DNA from: Bacillus oleivorans
GTDB taxonomy: Bacteria; Bacillota; Bacilli; Bacillales; JC228
Assembly (NCBI RefSeq): GCF_900207585.1
Contig: NZ_OAOP01000002.1
Coordinates: 62,001 to 126,000 of the forward strand
DNA: 64,000 nt
Direction of reading: 5' to 3'
Position numbers and translations under genes: made by a program
The notes under the pieces: generated by a model
Seen by the model: the letters and a program-made list of their open reading frames with translations, nothing else
The model's database searches: none
What the model was told of the DNA's origin: nothing
Part shown: positions 8,796 through 20,664 of the stretch, in pieces
Layout: every line of letters begins with the position of its first letter
How positions within the stretch are numbered: position 1 is the stretch's first letter

Positions 8796-9222
8796 AAGGT
8801 TTCGAAACAGAACCTTTCTCAGCTCTTTTAAAGTCGCGATTTCTGGAATTCTTTTAGTCAGTAAACAAGAAAAGAATTTTCAGTTTCACCTTGTGTGTGC
8901 AGCAATTGCTATTATTTTTGGGTGTATCTTCTCTATTTCTTGGATCGAGTGGTTCTTTGTTTGTTCAGCCATTTTTGGAGTGCTTACGTTTGAACTGCTC
9001 AATTCAAGTATTGAGCGTGTGGTTGATTTAGTTACAGAGGATTATCATGATTTAGCAAAAGCGGCCAAGGATATGGCAAGTGGTGCGGTATTCCTCTTTG
9101 CCGTATATGCTGTCATTATTGGAATGATTGTATTTCTTCCCAAGATATGGAGCCTCTTGTTATATCACGAAATCCAGCTCATTTCATACACTATATTTGA
9201 AAACACGGGTGTATTCGGATAA
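8779..9222 (+). CDS. dgkA: Diacylglycerol/undecaprenol kinase, DgkA family
   Basis: Small integral membrane kinase; Gram-positive members phosphorylate undecaprenol to recycle the cell-wall lipid carrier. Three hydrophobic helices are visible. The family signature appears as ELLNSSIERVVDLV, and a second conserved stretch is AKAAKDMASGAVFL. I chose ATG 8779 with GGAAGAGT upstream; earlier in-frame ATGs lie inside ybeY. At 147 aa it carries a C-terminal tail of about 20 residues beyond the usual length. Confidence 0.9.
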   Translation: MVSKDRRFRNRTFLSSFKVAISGILLVSKQEKNFQFHLVCAAIAIIFGCIFSISWIEWFFVCSAIFGVLTFELLNSSIERVVDLVTEDYHDLAKAAKDMASGAVFLFAVYAVIIGMIVFLPKIWSLLLYHEIQLISYTIFENTGVFG

Positions 9223-10561
<1,339 letters not shown>

Positions 10562-10690
10562 AGTTCTATGTTTTATTCGGAAAATTTTTAGTAAATATTT
10601 CGTCTTATTATTTGCGTGGTCTTGGTCAACCTATATAGTAAGCTAAAGGGAATTAAATAGCTAGTTCAATCCTAGAAAGGTGGGTATCAA

Positions 10691-10834
10691 ATGTTAGAAT
10701 TTACCTGGAAGGTATTTTCTGAAACTGGGAATATTGACACTTATCTTCTTTACAAAGAGTTGGAGCAACAATCCTTTCCTAAAAAGGAGGAGCAGGAACA
10801 CGAGCTAGCAGAAATAGATTTCCCCATGATGTAG
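10691..10834 (+). CDS. yqzL: YqzL family small protein
   Basis: A 47-aa gene found by reading the gap between era and recO. The start MLEFTWKVFSETGNIDTYLL and the acidic tail match the YqzL family, and the length equals the B. subtilis protein as I recall it. A site AGAAAGGTGGG precedes the ATG. Function unknown; it is conserved between era and recO in Bacillus. Confidence 0.88.
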   Translation: MLEFTWKVFSETGNIDTYLLYKELEQQSFPKKEEQEHELAEIDFPMM

Positions 10835-10856
10835 GTTTACCCCTTATATGATGTAG

Positions 10857-10884
10857 AGCCGGCCATAAGAGTCGGCTTGTTTTT
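10857..10884 (+). terminator. Probable weak terminator after yqzL
   Basis: AGCCGGCCATAAGAGTCGGCT forms a short hairpin followed by TGTTTTT. The stem is only 5-6 bp. Confidence 0.5.
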
Positions 10885-10919
10885 ATATGTAATCAAGCTT
10901 TTAAACAGAGGGGAATAGG

Positions 10920-11678
10920 ATGTTTAATAAGGGAGAAGGAATTGTTTTAAAGACAACCGACTATGGAGAAACGAATAAGATTGTAACCCTCCTCACGAAA
11001 AATTGGGGAAAAATCGGTGTAATGGCGAGGGGTGCTAAAAAACCGAATAGTAAGCTTTCAAGCTGTTCGCAAATATTTACGATTGGCTCTTATTTATTTC
11101 AGCTCAATCGCGGGTTAGGAATGCTTCATCAAGGCGAAACGATTCAATCTATGAGGGGCTTGCGGGAAGATATTTACCTGACTGCATTTGCCGCCTACAT
11201 TGTCGAATTAGCTGAGAAGGGCACAGATGAGAGAAAACCGATTCCAAAACTGTATGAACAGCTTGCTCTGTCATTACAGTATTTACAGGAGGCGTATGAT
11301 CCTGATATTATTAAAACTATTTTTGAAATAAAAATGCTGCCGATCTTAGGATTAAAACCTGTCTTTCATGAGTGTGTTCATTGTAAAGCTAAGGAGGGAA
11401 TATTCTCATTTTCTGTGAGGGAGAATGGTTTTCTCTGTCATCGCTGTTTTGAGATAGATCCTTATCGGATTCCGATTTCACCTTCGACCACAAGGCTTTT
11501 AAGCCAATTTGCAAGAATTAACCTTGAGCAAATTGGCTCGATTCAAGTAAAGGACCAGACGAAAAAGGAATTAGATGTAGTGATGGAACAATACTATGAT
11601 ACGTATTCGGGGCTATTTCTCAAGAGTAAAGGGGTTTTAAAACAAATTAAGCAAGTATGGAAGCCAGCTCAGGACTAG
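10920..11678 (+). CDS. recO: DNA repair protein RecO
   Basis: 252 aa. An N-terminal OB-fold (GEGIVLKTTDYGETNKIV) is followed by a helical domain and a zinc-finger-like pair CVHC ... CHRC near residues 151-178. RecO loads RecA onto SSB-coated DNA with RecR in gap repair. The start is preceded by AGAGGGGA. It is the last gene before the glyQS T-box promoter. Confidence 0.95.
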   Translation: MFNKGEGIVLKTTDYGETNKIVTLLTKNWGKIGVMARGAKKPNSKLSSCSQIFTIGSYLFQLNRGLGMLHQGETIQSMRGLREDIYLTAFAAYIVELAEKGTDERKPIPKLYEQLALSLQYLQEAYDPDIIKTIFEIKMLPILGLKPVFHECVHCKAKEGIFSFSVRENGFLCHRCFEIDPYRIPISPSTTRLLSQFARINLEQIGSIQVKDQTKKELDVVMEQYYDTYSGLFLKSKGVLKQIKQVWKPAQD

Positions 11679-11681
11679 AAG

Positions 11682-11710
11682 TTGACAACGATAGCTGATT
11701 TCGTTACACT
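11682..11710 (+). promoter_or_regulatory. Sigma-A promoter of the glyQS T-box transcript
   Basis: TTGACA at 11682-11687, a 17-base spacer and TACACT at 11705-11710: near-consensus. Confidence 0.85.
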
Positions 11711-11716
11711 GTGAAT

Positions 11717-11934
11717 TAAAATGAATATAGGCTGTGAAGGAAAGTAGTACTTAATGTTGCTATAAAAGCGAACCTAGGATGGTGTAAGCTAGGGTATAGA
11801 CAGTTAGGGAAGGCGTTCTGGAGCTTTTGATTATATAAAAGAGGCCGGGTTTCGTTCAAATCTGGCAAATAGGGTGGAACCGCGGGTAAAGACCCGTCCC
11901 TATGCACATGTGCATAGAGACGGGTCTTTTGTTT
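11717..11934 (+). ncRNA. T-box leader (glycyl-tRNA sensing) of glyQS
   Basis: The conserved T-box sequence AGGGTGGAACCGCGGG lies at 11871-11886. It is followed by a terminator hairpin (about 11889-11930) with arms GACCCGTC and GACGGGTC and a T-run. The T-box region could compete with the 5' arm to form the antiterminator. Upstream is a long structured region (stem I) with a GGC at 11812-11814, the expected glycine specifier. Uncharged tRNA-Gly would allow read-through into glyQS. The specifier assignment is by eye. Confidence 0.9.
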
Positions 11935-12025
11935 GTTTTGGGCCTTTTCTATGGTAATGAATCGTTAGGGTATGCAGAAAAATATTTTAAATCTATAATT
12001 TTCGAAATTTGCGGAGGTGTTTGTA

Positions 12026-12913
12026 ATGAATTTTCAAGACATGATTATTACGCTTCAGAAGCATTGGTCCGGGCAAGGATGTATTTTAATGCAAGCTTAT
12101 GATGTAGAAAAAGGTGCTGGCACGATGAGTCCTTATACCTTCTTACGGGCTGTAGGTCCAGAACCATGGAATGTTGCTTATGTAGAACCTTCCAGACGAC
12201 CGGCAGACGGCCGCTACGGGGAGAACCCGAATCGGCTATACCAGCATCATCAGTTTCAAGTGATTATGAAGCCTTCACCAGATAATATTCAAGAAATCTA
12301 CTTAGAGTCCTTAAAAGCATTAGGGATTGATCCGTTAGAACATGATATTCGTTTCGTAGAAGATAACTGGGAAAACCCATCACTTGGTTGTGCTGGACTC
12401 GGTTGGGAGGTATGGCTTGATGGGATGGAAATTACCCAATTCACCTACTTCCAGCAGGTAGGGGGGTTAGAATGCAGTCCTGTGTCAGTGGAAATTACCT
12501 ATGGTCTTGAACGGTTAGCCTCCTATATTCAAGAGAAGGATAATGTGTTTGAACTGGAATGGACCGATGGTTTCACCTATCGGGATATCTTTGGCCAGCC
12601 AGAATATGAGCATTCAAAATATACCTTTGAAACATCTAATCAAGACATGTTATTTTCTCTGTTCGAAACCTTTGAACAAGAAGCTCACAAGCAAATGGAA
12701 GAGGGACTGGTGCACCCTGCTTATGACTATATTTTAAAGTGCTCTCACGTGTTTAACCTTTTAGATGCACGAGGAGCGATTTCAGTTACAGAACGTACAG
12801 GTTATATAGGCAGAATGAGACATCTTGCCCGTAAAGTAGCGAAAACCTATTTTGAAGAGAGAGAAAAGCTAGGATTCCCAATCCTAAAGAATCAGGAGGT
12901 GGATAGTAAATGA
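12026..12913 (+). CDS. glyQ: Glycyl-tRNA synthetase alpha subunit
   Basis: 295 aa, the family's usual length. Class II catalytic subunit of the alpha2-beta2 enzyme, with conserved segments such as [14 protein letters not shown] at the start, [20 protein letters not shown], and [13 protein letters not shown]. The ATG at 12026 follows GCGGAGGTG; an in-frame GTG lies 9 bases earlier, inside that site. Overlaps glyS by 4 bases. Controlled by the upstream T-box. Confidence 0.97.
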   Translation: MNFQDMIITLQKHWSGQGCILMQAYDVEKGAGTMSPYTFLRAVGPEPWNVAYVEPSRRPADGRYGENPNRLYQHHQFQVIMKPSPDNIQEIYLESLKALGIDPLEHDIRFVEDNWENPSLGCAGLGWEVWLDGMEITQFTYFQQVGGLECSPVSVEITYGLERLASYIQEKDNVFELEWTDGFTYRDIFGQPEYEHSKYTFETSNQDMLFSLFETFEQEAHKQMEEGLVHPAYDYILKCSHVFNLLDARGAISVTERTGYIGRMRHLARKVAKTYFEEREKLGFPILKNQEVDSK

Positions 12914-14982
12914 GTAATGTGTTAATTGAAATCGGATTAGAAGAAATGCCTGCTAAAATGGTAAGAGGTGCGATGAATCAGTTCAAAGAAAAAACGGAGA
13001 ACTGGCTGAAGGAAAATCGAATCGACTTTGCAAAAGTAGTTCCTTTTTCAACACCAAGACGTTTAGCAGTCCGGATTGAGGATGTTTCCGATTCACAATC
13101 AGATATCGTGGAAGAAGCAAAGGGACCTGCAAAACATATTGCTTTAGACAATGAAGGAACCTGGTCGAAAGCGGCGATTGGATTTTCCAAGGGCCAAGGA
13201 AAATCGGTCGATGATATTTATTTTAAAGAAGTAAATGGAGTGGAATATTGTTTTGTAAAAGTTGAGCAAAAAGGATTAAAAACAGCTGAATTGCTTCCGT
13301 CAATTCAAACAGTTATCACTTCGTTAACCTTCCCAAAAAATATGAAATGGGGAAGCTATGATTTTAAATTCGTTCGCCCGATTAAGTGGATTCTTGCATT
13401 ATTTGGGACAGAGGTAATTCCATTTACAATTACCGATGTAAATACTGGGCGATTGACAAGAGGCCACCGTTTTCTTGGGGAAGAAGTAGAAATTGAACAG
13501 CCTGAGGAATATGAGCAAAAGCTTTTATCACAATACGTATTAGTCAACTATGATGAGCGGAAGGAAGCTATCAGACAGCAATTAGTAAAACTGGCTGAAG
13601 CAGAGGGCTGGATCATACCAATTGATGAGGAACTTTTAGAAGAGGTCACAAATCTTGTCGAGTACCCAACTGTCTTATTTGGCCAATTTGATCCAGAATT
13701 TTTATCTCTGCCGTCTGAAGTTCTAATTACTTCTATGAAAGAGCATCAGCGTTACTTTCCTGTAAAGGATCCATCCGGTACCTTACTTCCATATTTCGTA
13801 ACCGTTCGAAATGGGGATCACCGTCATATTGAGAAGGTAGCAAAAGGAAATGAGAAAGTTCTATCCGCAAGACTTTCAGATGCCAACTTTTTCTTTAAAG
13901 AAGATCAAAAGCTCTCAATTGATGAGTGGAATAGCAAATTAGAGAAAATTGTATATCAGGAACAAATTGGGACATATGCTGAAAAGGTAAAACGAATAGT
14001 ATCTTTTTCAACGCAGCTAACTGATAAGTTAGGACTTGAACCAGAACAGAAGGAAGTGGTCTTAAGAGCAGCCCAAATTTGTAAGTATGATCTAGTTACT
14101 CATATGGTATATGAATTTCCAGAGCTGCAAGGCTATATGGGAGAAAAATATGCTCGATTAAAAAATGAGAACGAAGATGTAGCCAAGGCAATTTATGAAC
14201 ACTATATGCCTCGTCATTCAGACGACTCTGCTCCTCGTACTGTAGCAGGTTCTATCGTTAGTATCACTGACAAAATCGATACAATTGTTTCCTGCTTTGC
14301 GATAGGGCTTATCCCGACAGGTTCTCAGGATCCATATGGATTAAGACGGCAAGCATGGGGAGTTGTGGTAACTCTTTTAGAAAGAAATTGGTCATTTTCA
14401 CTTAAGGATCTAGTGACAAAAGCATTTGAAAATGTTCAGGCTAGCGGAGTACCAATAAAAGAGAAAAATACAGTCCAGGAAGTATTGCATTTCTTTGCAC
14501 AGCGGATCAAATTTATTTTACAGGAACAAGGCGTTCGCTATGACGTTGTGGACGCGGTTCTATCAGAAGCAAACGCGGACGTTTCTACATTGGTTGACAG
14601 AGCCCGGATATTAAATGAAAGACGGGAAAACGAGGACTTTAAAGAAATCATTGAAAGCTTATCAAGAGTCATTAATATCGCTAAAAAAGCAGAGCTTGAC
14701 CAAGAAGTTGATTCATCCCTATTTGAGAATGAGTATGAAAAAGCATTGTTAGAAGCCTATACCGGAATTAAGAATGAGTGGACAAATTTATCCTCCGAAG
14801 AGGAACGGTTTAACCGATTAGCCCAATTGAAGCAGACGATTGATCCATATTTTGATCACACGATGGTTATGAGCACAGATGAAAAAATAAAGGCCAATCG
14901 CTTAGCTCTTATGAAAAAAATAAGTGATCTCATTCTTCAATTTGCAAATGTTAATTTACTTCAAGTTAAACAGACGTTATAG
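12910..14982 (+). CDS. glyS: Glycyl-tRNA synthetase beta subunit
   Basis: 690 aa. Starts with the family's ...[13 protein letters not shown] signature and ends with a DALR-type anticodon-binding region (about residues 580-685). Needed for tRNA-Gly recognition by the alpha2-beta2 synthetase. Begins within the glyQ stop (ATGA overlap). A hairpin terminator follows before ccpN. Confidence 0.97.
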   Translation: MSNVLIEIGLEEMPAKMVRGAMNQFKEKTENWLKENRIDFAKVVPFSTPRRLAVRIEDVSDSQSDIVEEAKGPAKHIALDNEGTWSKAAIGFSKGQGKSVDDIYFKEVNGVEYCFVKVEQKGLKTAELLPSIQTVITSLTFPKNMKWGSYDFKFVRPIKWILALFGTEVIPFTITDVNTGRLTRGHRFLGEEVEIEQPEEYEQKLLSQYVLVNYDERKEAIRQQLVKLAEAEGWIIPIDEELLEEVTNLVEYPTVLFGQFDPEFLSLPSEVLITSMKEHQRYFPVKDPSGTLLPYFVTVRNGDHRHIEKVAKGNEKVLSARLSDANFFFKEDQKLSIDEWNSKLEKIVYQEQIGTYAEKVKRIVSFSTQLTDKLGLEPEQKEVVLRAAQICKYDLVTHMVYEFPELQGYMGEKYARLKNENEDVAKAIYEHYMPRHSDDSAPRTVAGSIVSITDKIDTIVSCFAIGLIPTGSQDPYGLRRQAWGVVVTLLERNWSFSLKDLVTKAFENVQASGVPIKEKNTVQEVLHFFAQRIKFILQEQGVRYDVVDAVLSEANADVSTLVDRARILNERRENEDFKEIIESLSRVINIAKKAELDQEVDSSLFENEYEKALLEAYTGIKNEWTNLSSEEERFNRLAQLKQTIDPYFDHTMVMSTDEKIKANRLALMKKISDLILQFANVNLLQVKQTL

Positions 14983-15048
14983 ATCTTTACTTGAAGTAAG
15001 ATACTTTTCAAAAAGGTTTCATGATATATAATAATTGTATAGGGTAAG

Positions 15049-15085
15049 ATGCTATCCCGGCTTAAGTCGGGATCAGCATGTTTTA
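15049..15085 (+). terminator. Terminator after glyS
   Basis: ATGCTATCCCG pairs with CGGGATCAGCAT, with one bulge, around a short loop and is followed by TTTT. Confidence 0.75.
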
Positions 15086-15113
15086 ATGGTTATTTATATT
15101 AATAGATTAGGTT

Positions 15114-15124
15114 GGTGCTATACC
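15114..15124 (+). promoter_or_regulatory. CcpN-operator-like sequence before ccpN
   Basis: GGTGCTATACC matches the published CcpN operator consensus (TRTGHYATAYW, from memory) at 9 of 11 positions. It sits in a small dyad, GGTTGGT...ACCAATC, about 40 bases before ccpN. Autoregulation would be an inference. Confidence 0.3.
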
Positions 15125-15156
15125 AATCTTTATAAGTGGAACCTTTTTAGAGTCAG

Positions 15157-15798
15157 GTGGTGAGGACGATCGAACTAAATAAAAGGCAAGAACAAATCGT
15201 ACAAATCGTAAAAGAACAAGGACCTATCACAGGTGAGCAAATTGCTGAACAGTTAAACTTAACCCGTGCTACATTAAGACCGGACCTTGCTATTTTAACG
15301 ATGGCGGGCTTCCTTGATGCACGCCCAAGAGTAGGTTATTTTTATACGGGAAAATCAAGTAACCAGCTGCTTTCAGATCATATTAATAAGCTCTTGGTAA
15401 AGGACCATCAATCGATTCCCGTTGTAGTCAATGAAAATGTTTCTGTTTACGATGCAATCACTGCCATGTTTTTAGAGGATGTTGGAACCTTGTTCGTCGT
15501 AAATGATAAATCGATTTTAACGGGCGTCCTCTCCAGAAAGGATCTGCTTAGGGCAAGTATCGGCAAGCAGGATTTAAATCAGCTGCCTGTTCATATTATT
15601 ATGACAAGAATGCCTAATATTACTTGGTGTGAAAAGGAAGATACGCTCCGCGATGTAGCGTACCGGTTAATAGAAAGGCAAATTGATGCCCTCCCTGTTG
15701 TTAAAAAAACCGAAAATGGGTTTGAGGTGATTGGGAGAATCACGAAAACAAATATCACGAAGGCATTTGTTACATTAAGCAGGGATGATGACAGATAG
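15157..15798 (+). CDS. ccpN: Transcriptional repressor CcpN
   Basis: 213 aa. An N-terminal winged helix-turn-helix ([20 protein letters not shown]) is followed by two CBS domains (about residues 80-205) that sense nucleotides. In B. subtilis CcpN represses the gluconeogenic genes gapB and pckA on glucose. ppsR follows 11 bases later, as in B. subtilis. Two adjacent GTG codons (15157, 15160) can start it and neither has an ideal ribosome site; the second would give 212 aa. Confidence 0.92.
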   Translation: MVRTIELNKRQEQIVQIVKEQGPITGEQIAEQLNLTRATLRPDLAILTMAGFLDARPRVGYFYTGKSSNQLLSDHINKLLVKDHQSIPVVVNENVSVYDAITAMFLEDVGTLFVVNDKSILTGVLSRKDLLRASIGKQDLNQLPVHIIMTRMPNITWCEKEDTLRDVAYRLIERQIDALPVVKKTENGFEVIGRITKTNITKAFVTLSRDDDR

Positions 15799-15809
15799 GG
15801 GGGAAACGG

Positions 15810-16619
15810 ATGCAAATACCAGTAATCTATATCGTATCAGATTCTGTTGGAGAAACTGCTGAACTGGTTACAAAGGCAGCTATTAGTCAATTTAACGGAT
15901 CTGGTTCTGTTTTAAAAAGGGTTCCTTATGTAGAAGATGAAACAACGATCGATGAAGTAATCCAGCTGGCAAAAATCAATAATGGAATGATTGTGTTTAC
16001 CCTTGTAAAGCCTGAAATGAGGACGTATATGAAGGCATCCGCAGATAATGAAGGGATATTTGCATTTGATGTAATTGGTCCGCTGATGGATCACTTTCAT
16101 AAACAATATGGGAAAACACCGTTATTTGAGCCAGGCTTAGTTCGGAAGTTAGATGATGATTACTTTAAGAAAGTTGAAGCGATTGAATTTGCTGTTCAAT
16201 ACGATGATGGCAGGGATCCTAGAGGACTATTAAAGGCAGATATTGTGTTGATTGGAGTATCCCGAACTTCGAAAACACCACTCTCTCAATATTTAGCCCA
16301 TAAACGTTTAAAGGTAGCAAACGTACCGCTTGTTCCGGAAATTGATCCTCCTGATGAGCTGTACCAGGTGGAAAAGGACCGATGCTTTGGGTTAAAAATC
16401 AGTCCGGAAAAATTAAATCAAATCAGAAGAGAAAGATTAAAAACATTGGGCTTAAATGACCAGGCAAGCTATGCAAATTTAGACAGAATTAAAAGTGAGC
16501 TTGACCATTTTAATAAGGTAGTTGAAAGAATAGGATGTCCCATTATAGATGTAACGAATAAAGCAGTTGAGGAAACCGCCAATATTATTATGAATCAGAT
16601 TCAGCAAAAAAGACTATAA
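15810..16619 (+). CDS. yqfL: Pyruvate, phosphate dikinase regulatory protein (PpsR/RP family)
   Basis: 269 aa. Bifunctional kinase/phosphorylase family that switches PPDK or PEP synthase on and off by ADP-dependent phosphorylation. The nucleotide-binding segment [15 protein letters not shown] is seen near residue 150. It follows ccpN by 11 bases (site AGGGGGGAAACGG), placing two regulators of carbon flow around PEP in one operon. Confidence 0.92.
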   Translation: MQIPVIYIVSDSVGETAELVTKAAISQFNGSGSVLKRVPYVEDETTIDEVIQLAKINNGMIVFTLVKPEMRTYMKASADNEGIFAFDVIGPLMDHFHKQYGKTPLFEPGLVRKLDDDYFKKVEAIEFAVQYDDGRDPRGLLKADIVLIGVSRTSKTPLSQYLAHKRLKVANVPLVPEIDPPDELYQVEKDRCFGLKISPEKLNQIRRERLKTLGLNDQASYANLDRIKSELDHFNKVVERIGCPIIDVTNKAVEETANIIMNQIQQKRL

Positions 16620-16623
16620 AAGG

Positions 16624-16652
16624 AAGAGGTCGTCTGTTTAGACGGTCTTTTG
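16624..16652 (+). terminator. Probable terminator after ppsR
   Basis: GAGGTCGTCT and AGACGGTCTTT form an imperfect hairpin with a G-T wobble, followed by TTTTG. The next gene starts more than 200 bases on. Confidence 0.5.
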
Positions 16653-16890
16653 CTTTTGTATAGGGAATAATGCCAACAGGTCAAATTTACTATTTTAAAG
16701 AGTAAAAAATAATGGAAATACCTATTTTAATGTACTATAATAAAAAATTGTGATAAAAAAACCTTATAGCAGGTTTAAGGTCAAGCAAGAAAGAATAAAC
16801 TTATTACTGGTGGATGTCAAGGGGAAACCGTATAAAAAATTCGACAAAACCCCGGAGTTTTGTATAGAAAAGGTGAGTAAAAGAAGGATA

Positions 16891-17376
16891 ATGGGACGTG
16901 ACGTAGAATGTATTCCTTACCTGGAAAAACCGATTGTTCTTGTTGATGCGGATGCTTGTCCAGTAAAAAATGAAATTCGACAGATTTCAAGGCAATATGG
17001 AATCCCGGTTAAATTTATTGCATCATATGCCCATTATCATCAAAATGATGATGTAAATGAGTGGAAGTTTGTTGACCCGGACAAAGAATCAGCTGATTTG
17101 TACATCGTCAATCACTCACAAAAAGGTGACTGTGTTGTTACACAGGATATGGGGTTAGCAGCCTCTATTGTTCCAAAAGGGGTTCATGCAATTACCCCTC
17201 GCGGGAAGGTAATTAACGATAAGGACCTAGATTCAATCTTGTTTTTTCGATATGCATCCATTAAAGCAAGAAGAGGTGGTGAAAGAACAAGAGGTCCAAA
17301 AAAATTCACAGAACAAGACAGGCAAAAGTTCTGTAAAGAATTTGAGCAGATTTTGTCGAAGCTTGCAGGAATTTGA
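16891..17376 (+). CDS. yqxD: YaiI/YqxD family protein (DUF188)
   Basis: 161 aa from the ATG at 16891 (site AGAAGGATA). The family signature is IVLVDADACPVKNEI near the start, followed by the mid-protein VTQDMGLAASIV and ITPRGKVI, and a basic C-terminal part. The fold is PIN-like; the function is unknown. The frame is open upstream to a GTG at 16750, which would add 47 basic residues. That stretch lacks a ribosome site and is not expected in the family. Position before dnaG is conserved in Bacillus. Confidence 0.88.
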   Translation: MGRDVECIPYLEKPIVLVDADACPVKNEIRQISRQYGIPVKFIASYAHYHQNDDVNEWKFVDPDKESADLYIVNHSQKGDCVVTQDMGLAASIVPKGVHAITPRGKVINDKDLDSILFFRYASIKARRGGERTRGPKKFTEQDRQKFCKEFEQILSKLAGI

Positions 17377-17441
17377 ATTTTTTTATCGAATTATAGTTTA
17401 TGAAAATGCATTACATCATTTATATAAAAAAGAGGCAGTTG

Positions 17442-19265
17442 ATGATCATGTCTGAACGATTATCGGACGAATTAATAGATGAAATTAGGGCCTCGGCAGA
17501 CATAGTTGATGTAATAAGTGAATATGTCCAACTAAAGAAAAAAGGACGAAACTACTTCGGTCTTTGTCCATTTCACGGGGAAAATACCCCCTCTTTTTCT
17601 GTTGCCCCAGATAAACAAATTTTCCATTGTTTTGGGTGTGGAGCAGGGGGAAATGTGTTTTCTTTTTTAATGGATATAGATGGTTTGTCTTTTATAGAAG
17701 CTGTTCAAAAAATTGCGGAACGAACAGGAAAAGACATTCCGGCTCTATCTGTCCAAACCGATCACGCAAGTCCGAAAACTGAAAAAGAAAAACAGCTTTT
17801 TGATTTACATGAGTTATTAAATAAATTTTACCATCATTTACTGGTAAATACAAAAGAAGGTCAAAAAGCCTATCTTTACTTAGAAAACCGAGGGATATCC
17901 AAAGATGCGATTGACACCTTCCAAATCGGCTATGCTCCCGGGTCCTGGGACTTTGTTAAAAACTACCTAGAGAAGAAAGGATTCTCTCATTCCATTATTG
18001 AAGAATCCGGAATCATCGTTAAAAGTACACAAGGTGATCGGACTTTTGACAGGTTCAGGAATAGAATCATGTTTCCGATTCATGATCACAGCGGAAATAC
18101 AGTTGCTTTTTCCGGAAGAGTCATGGAGACAGACGGAAATGAACCTAAATTTTTGAATTCACCAGAGACCCCTATCTTTAAAAAAGGAAATATATTTTAT
18201 AATTTTCACCGGGCAAGACCAGAAATCCGCAAAAAGGATGCCTGTATCCTGTTCGAGGGTTATGCCGATGTTATTTCAGCATTCCATGCCGGAATTAAAC
18301 ATGGAATCGCCACAATGGGCACCTCATTATCGGATGAACACATAAAAATTTTAAAAAGAAATGTTTCGACAGCTGTGTTATGTTTTGACTCAGATGATGC
18401 CGGGGTTGAGGCAACCTATCGGGCTGGAAGGCTGTTAGAGGCAAATGGAATCACTGTCTTAGCGGCAAGTATTCCAAATCAGTTAGACCCTGATGAATTC
18501 ATTCGTCAATATGGCGGTGAAAGGTTTCAGACAGAAGTGGTAGACCGAAGCCAGACCTTCATGTCGTTTAAGCTTTCCTATTTACGGAGAGGGAAAAATC
18601 TCATGAATGAAGGAGAAAGGCTTCTCTATATAGAAGAAGTACTAAAAGAAATTTCAAAGCAAAGCAGTGCAATTGAGAAGGACCACTATTTAAGGCAGCT
18701 GGCTAATGAATTTTCATTATCATTAGAGGCATTAAAGGAACAAGAAAAACAATATTCGATTCAACAAGATAAAAGTCTTCGCAAGCAACAAAAAGTGATG
18801 CCCCAACAAATTTCTACTTTTAGCAAAAAGGAAAAAAAGTTGGCACCTGCTTATGTAACTGCTGAAAAAATGCTCTTATCCCACATGCTGCAAAATGACC
18901 AGTTAGTATGGGAGATCCAGAAGCTTCTTCAGAATCAAACATTTAATATAGATGAACATCAAGCTATTTTTACCTATCTTGCTGCATACTATGAAGAAGG
19001 GAACTCACCTGATGTCAGTCAATTTTTGGATTTTATAAAAGACCAATCCATAAAAAGGTTGGTAACTGAGATCAGCTTGATTCAAATCCAAGAAGAACTG
19101 ACAGAACCAGAACTGAATGATTATATTATGCAGGTGTTAAAGCAAAAAAAATTGCTAATGATAAAAGAAAAAGAGCGAGAAGAAAGGGAAGCAGAAAGCA
19201 GTAAGGATTATGTGAAGGCTGCCAGGATTGCAATGGAAATATTGCAGCTGCGCAAAACGTTATAG
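17442..19265 (+). CDS. dnaG: DNA primase
   Basis: About 607 aa. The N-terminal CHC2 zinc domain has C-P-F-H...C-F-G-C (residues about 40-65). The central TOPRIM domain contains [10 protein letters not shown] and CFDSDDAG. The C-terminal helicase-binding domain contacts DnaB. It makes RNA primers for replication. The start was set from AGAGG six bases before ATG 17442; ATG 17448 is also possible. It is upstream of rpoD in the classic macromolecular-synthesis operon. Confidence 0.96.
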   Translation: MIMSERLSDELIDEIRASADIVDVISEYVQLKKKGRNYFGLCPFHGENTPSFSVAPDKQIFHCFGCGAGGNVFSFLMDIDGLSFIEAVQKIAERTGKDIPALSVQTDHASPKTEKEKQLFDLHELLNKFYHHLLVNTKEGQKAYLYLENRGISKDAIDTFQIGYAPGSWDFVKNYLEKKGFSHSIIEESGIIVKSTQGDRTFDRFRNRIMFPIHDHSGNTVAFSGRVMETDGNEPKFLNSPETPIFKKGNIFYNFHRARPEIRKKDACILFEGYADVISAFHAGIKHGIATMGTSLSDEHIKILKRNVSTAVLCFDSDDAGVEATYRAGRLLEANGITVLAASIPNQLDPDEFIRQYGGERFQTEVVDRSQTFMSFKLSYLRRGKNLMNEGERLLYIEEVLKEISKQSSAIEKDHYLRQLANEFSLSLEALKEQEKQYSIQQDKSLRKQQKVMPQQISTFSKKEKKLAPAYVTAEKMLLSHMLQNDQLVWEIQKLLQNQTFNIDEHQAIFTYLAAYYEEGNSPDVSQFLDFIKDQSIKRLVTEISLIQIQEELTEPELNDYIMQVLKQKKLLMIKEKEREEREAESSKDYVKAARIAMEILQLRKTL

Positions 19266-19299
19266 GATTTTGTTCTTTGAGTTGGAAGGAGGGGCCGCA

Positions 19300-20433
19300 T
19301 TGGCTGAAAAATCAGCGCGTTCCAGAGAAGAAGTTGAAAATGAGGTAACACTTGAACAAGCAAAAGACCACCTAATAGAAGTAGGTAAAAAAAGAGGGCA
19401 CCTTACTTATGAGGAGATAGCAGATAAATTATCTTCCTTTGAAGTCGATTCCGAGCAATTAGACGAATTTTATGAAACCTTAGGAGATCAGGGTGTAGAT
19501 TTGTTAGGGGATCATGATGAGGCTGCAGATACAAGTCCAGATGATGAGCCAAAAGAGGATGAAGAGGTATTTGACTTAAATGATTTAAGTGTTCCGCCTG
19601 GTGTAAAAATAAATGACCCTGTCCGAATGTACCTCAAAGAGATTGGTCGAGTCGATCTTCTTTCAGCAGATGAAGAAATTGAACTTGCCGAAAGAATTGA
19701 ACAAGGTGACGAAGAAGCGAAAAGACGCCTTGCAGAAGCAAACTTGCGGTTAGTGGTAAGTATAGCCAAGAGATATGTTGGCCGAGGTATGTTATTCCTG
19801 GATTTAATTCAAGAAGGTAATATGGGTCTTATTAAAGCGGTTGAGAAATTTGATTATCGGAAAGGTTTCAAATTTAGTACGTATGCTACCTGGTGGATTC
19901 GTCAGGCTATTACTCGTGCAATCGCAGACCAGGCCAGAACAATCCGTATTCCTGTTCACATGGTGGAAACGATCAATAAATTAATTCGTGTCCAAAGACA
20001 GCTATTACAGGATTTAGGCCGCGAACCAACTCCGGAAGAGATTGCAGAGGATATGGATCTGACTCCTGATAAAGTTAGAGAAATATTGAAAATCGCCCAA
20101 GAACCAGTTTCATTGGAAACGCCTATTGGCGAAGAGGATGATTCACATCTTGGTGATTTTATCGAGGACCAGGAAGCTACATCACCTTCTGAGCATGCTG
20201 CTTACGAATTATTGAAAGAGCAGCTTGAGGACGTTCTCGATACATTAACAGATCGTGAAGAAAACGTATTAAGGCTACGCTTTGGACTAGATGACGGACG
20301 CACGAGAACACTTGAAGAAGTTGGAAAGGTCTTTGGTGTAACACGTGAGCGGATTCGCCAAATTGAAGCAAAAGCATTGAGAAAACTTCGCCATCCGAGC
20401 CGAAGCAAAAGACTTAAAGATTTTCTGGAATAA
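19300..20433 (+). CDS. sigA: RNA polymerase primary sigma factor SigA (RpoD)
   Basis: 377 aa. Regions 1.2 to 4.2 are all present: [20 protein letters not shown] (2.1), [20 protein letters not shown] (2.3-2.4) and the 4.2 helix-turn-helix [20 protein letters not shown]. An acidic region 1.1 precedes them. The TTG at 19300 is chosen because a very strong GGAAGGAGGGG site lies just upstream; earlier in-frame ATG codons lie inside dnaG. A clean terminator follows the stop. Confidence 0.97.
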   Translation: MAEKSARSREEVENEVTLEQAKDHLIEVGKKRGHLTYEEIADKLSSFEVDSEQLDEFYETLGDQGVDLLGDHDEAADTSPDDEPKEDEEVFDLNDLSVPPGVKINDPVRMYLKEIGRVDLLSADEEIELAERIEQGDEEAKRRLAEANLRLVVSIAKRYVGRGMLFLDLIQEGNMGLIKAVEKFDYRKGFKFSTYATWWIRQAITRAIADQARTIRIPVHMVETINKLIRVQRQLLQDLGREPTPEEIAEDMDLTPDKVREILKIAQEPVSLETPIGEEDDSHLGDFIEDQEATSPSEHAAYELLKEQLEDVLDTLTDREENVLRLRFGLDDGRTRTLEEVGKVFGVTRERIRQIEAKALRKLRHPSRSKRLKDFLE

Positions 20434-20465
20434 ACTTACTCAGTCTATTGAGTAAGTTTTTTTTT
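20433..20465 (+). terminator. Terminator after sigA
   Basis: AAACTTACTCA and TGAGTAAGTTT are perfect arms around a 6-base loop, followed by nine Ts. Confidence 0.9.
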
Positions 20466-20589
20466 GCCTAAAAAACCAGTTATTCGTATAAAGATCATGG
20501 TTTTTCGTTCATTTCTTACTTATATTTTACTGAATTATCAGTCATTTTGCAATCGAAGATATTGGAAATTGAACATATAATACTAAAAA

Positions 20590-20614
20590 GTTTAAATGTT
20601 GTGTAAACGGGAAT
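20590..20614 (+). promoter_or_regulatory. Sigma-B-like promoter before acyl-CoA dehydrogenase
   Basis: GTTTAA at 20590-20595, a 13-base spacer and GGGAAT at 20609-20614 resemble the general-stress sigma-B consensus (GTTTAA-N12-14-GGGTAT). The start codon is about 50 bases on. Confidence 0.45.
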
Positions 20615-20664
20615 AAACCCATATAATTATATGATGTAAGCGCATTCAAAGGGAGGGGTATAAT

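Noticed and set aside
11902-12102. Small plus-strand frame at the glyQS T-box
   Set aside because: It overlaps the terminator and the glyQ start in another frame; the RNA structure explains the region.
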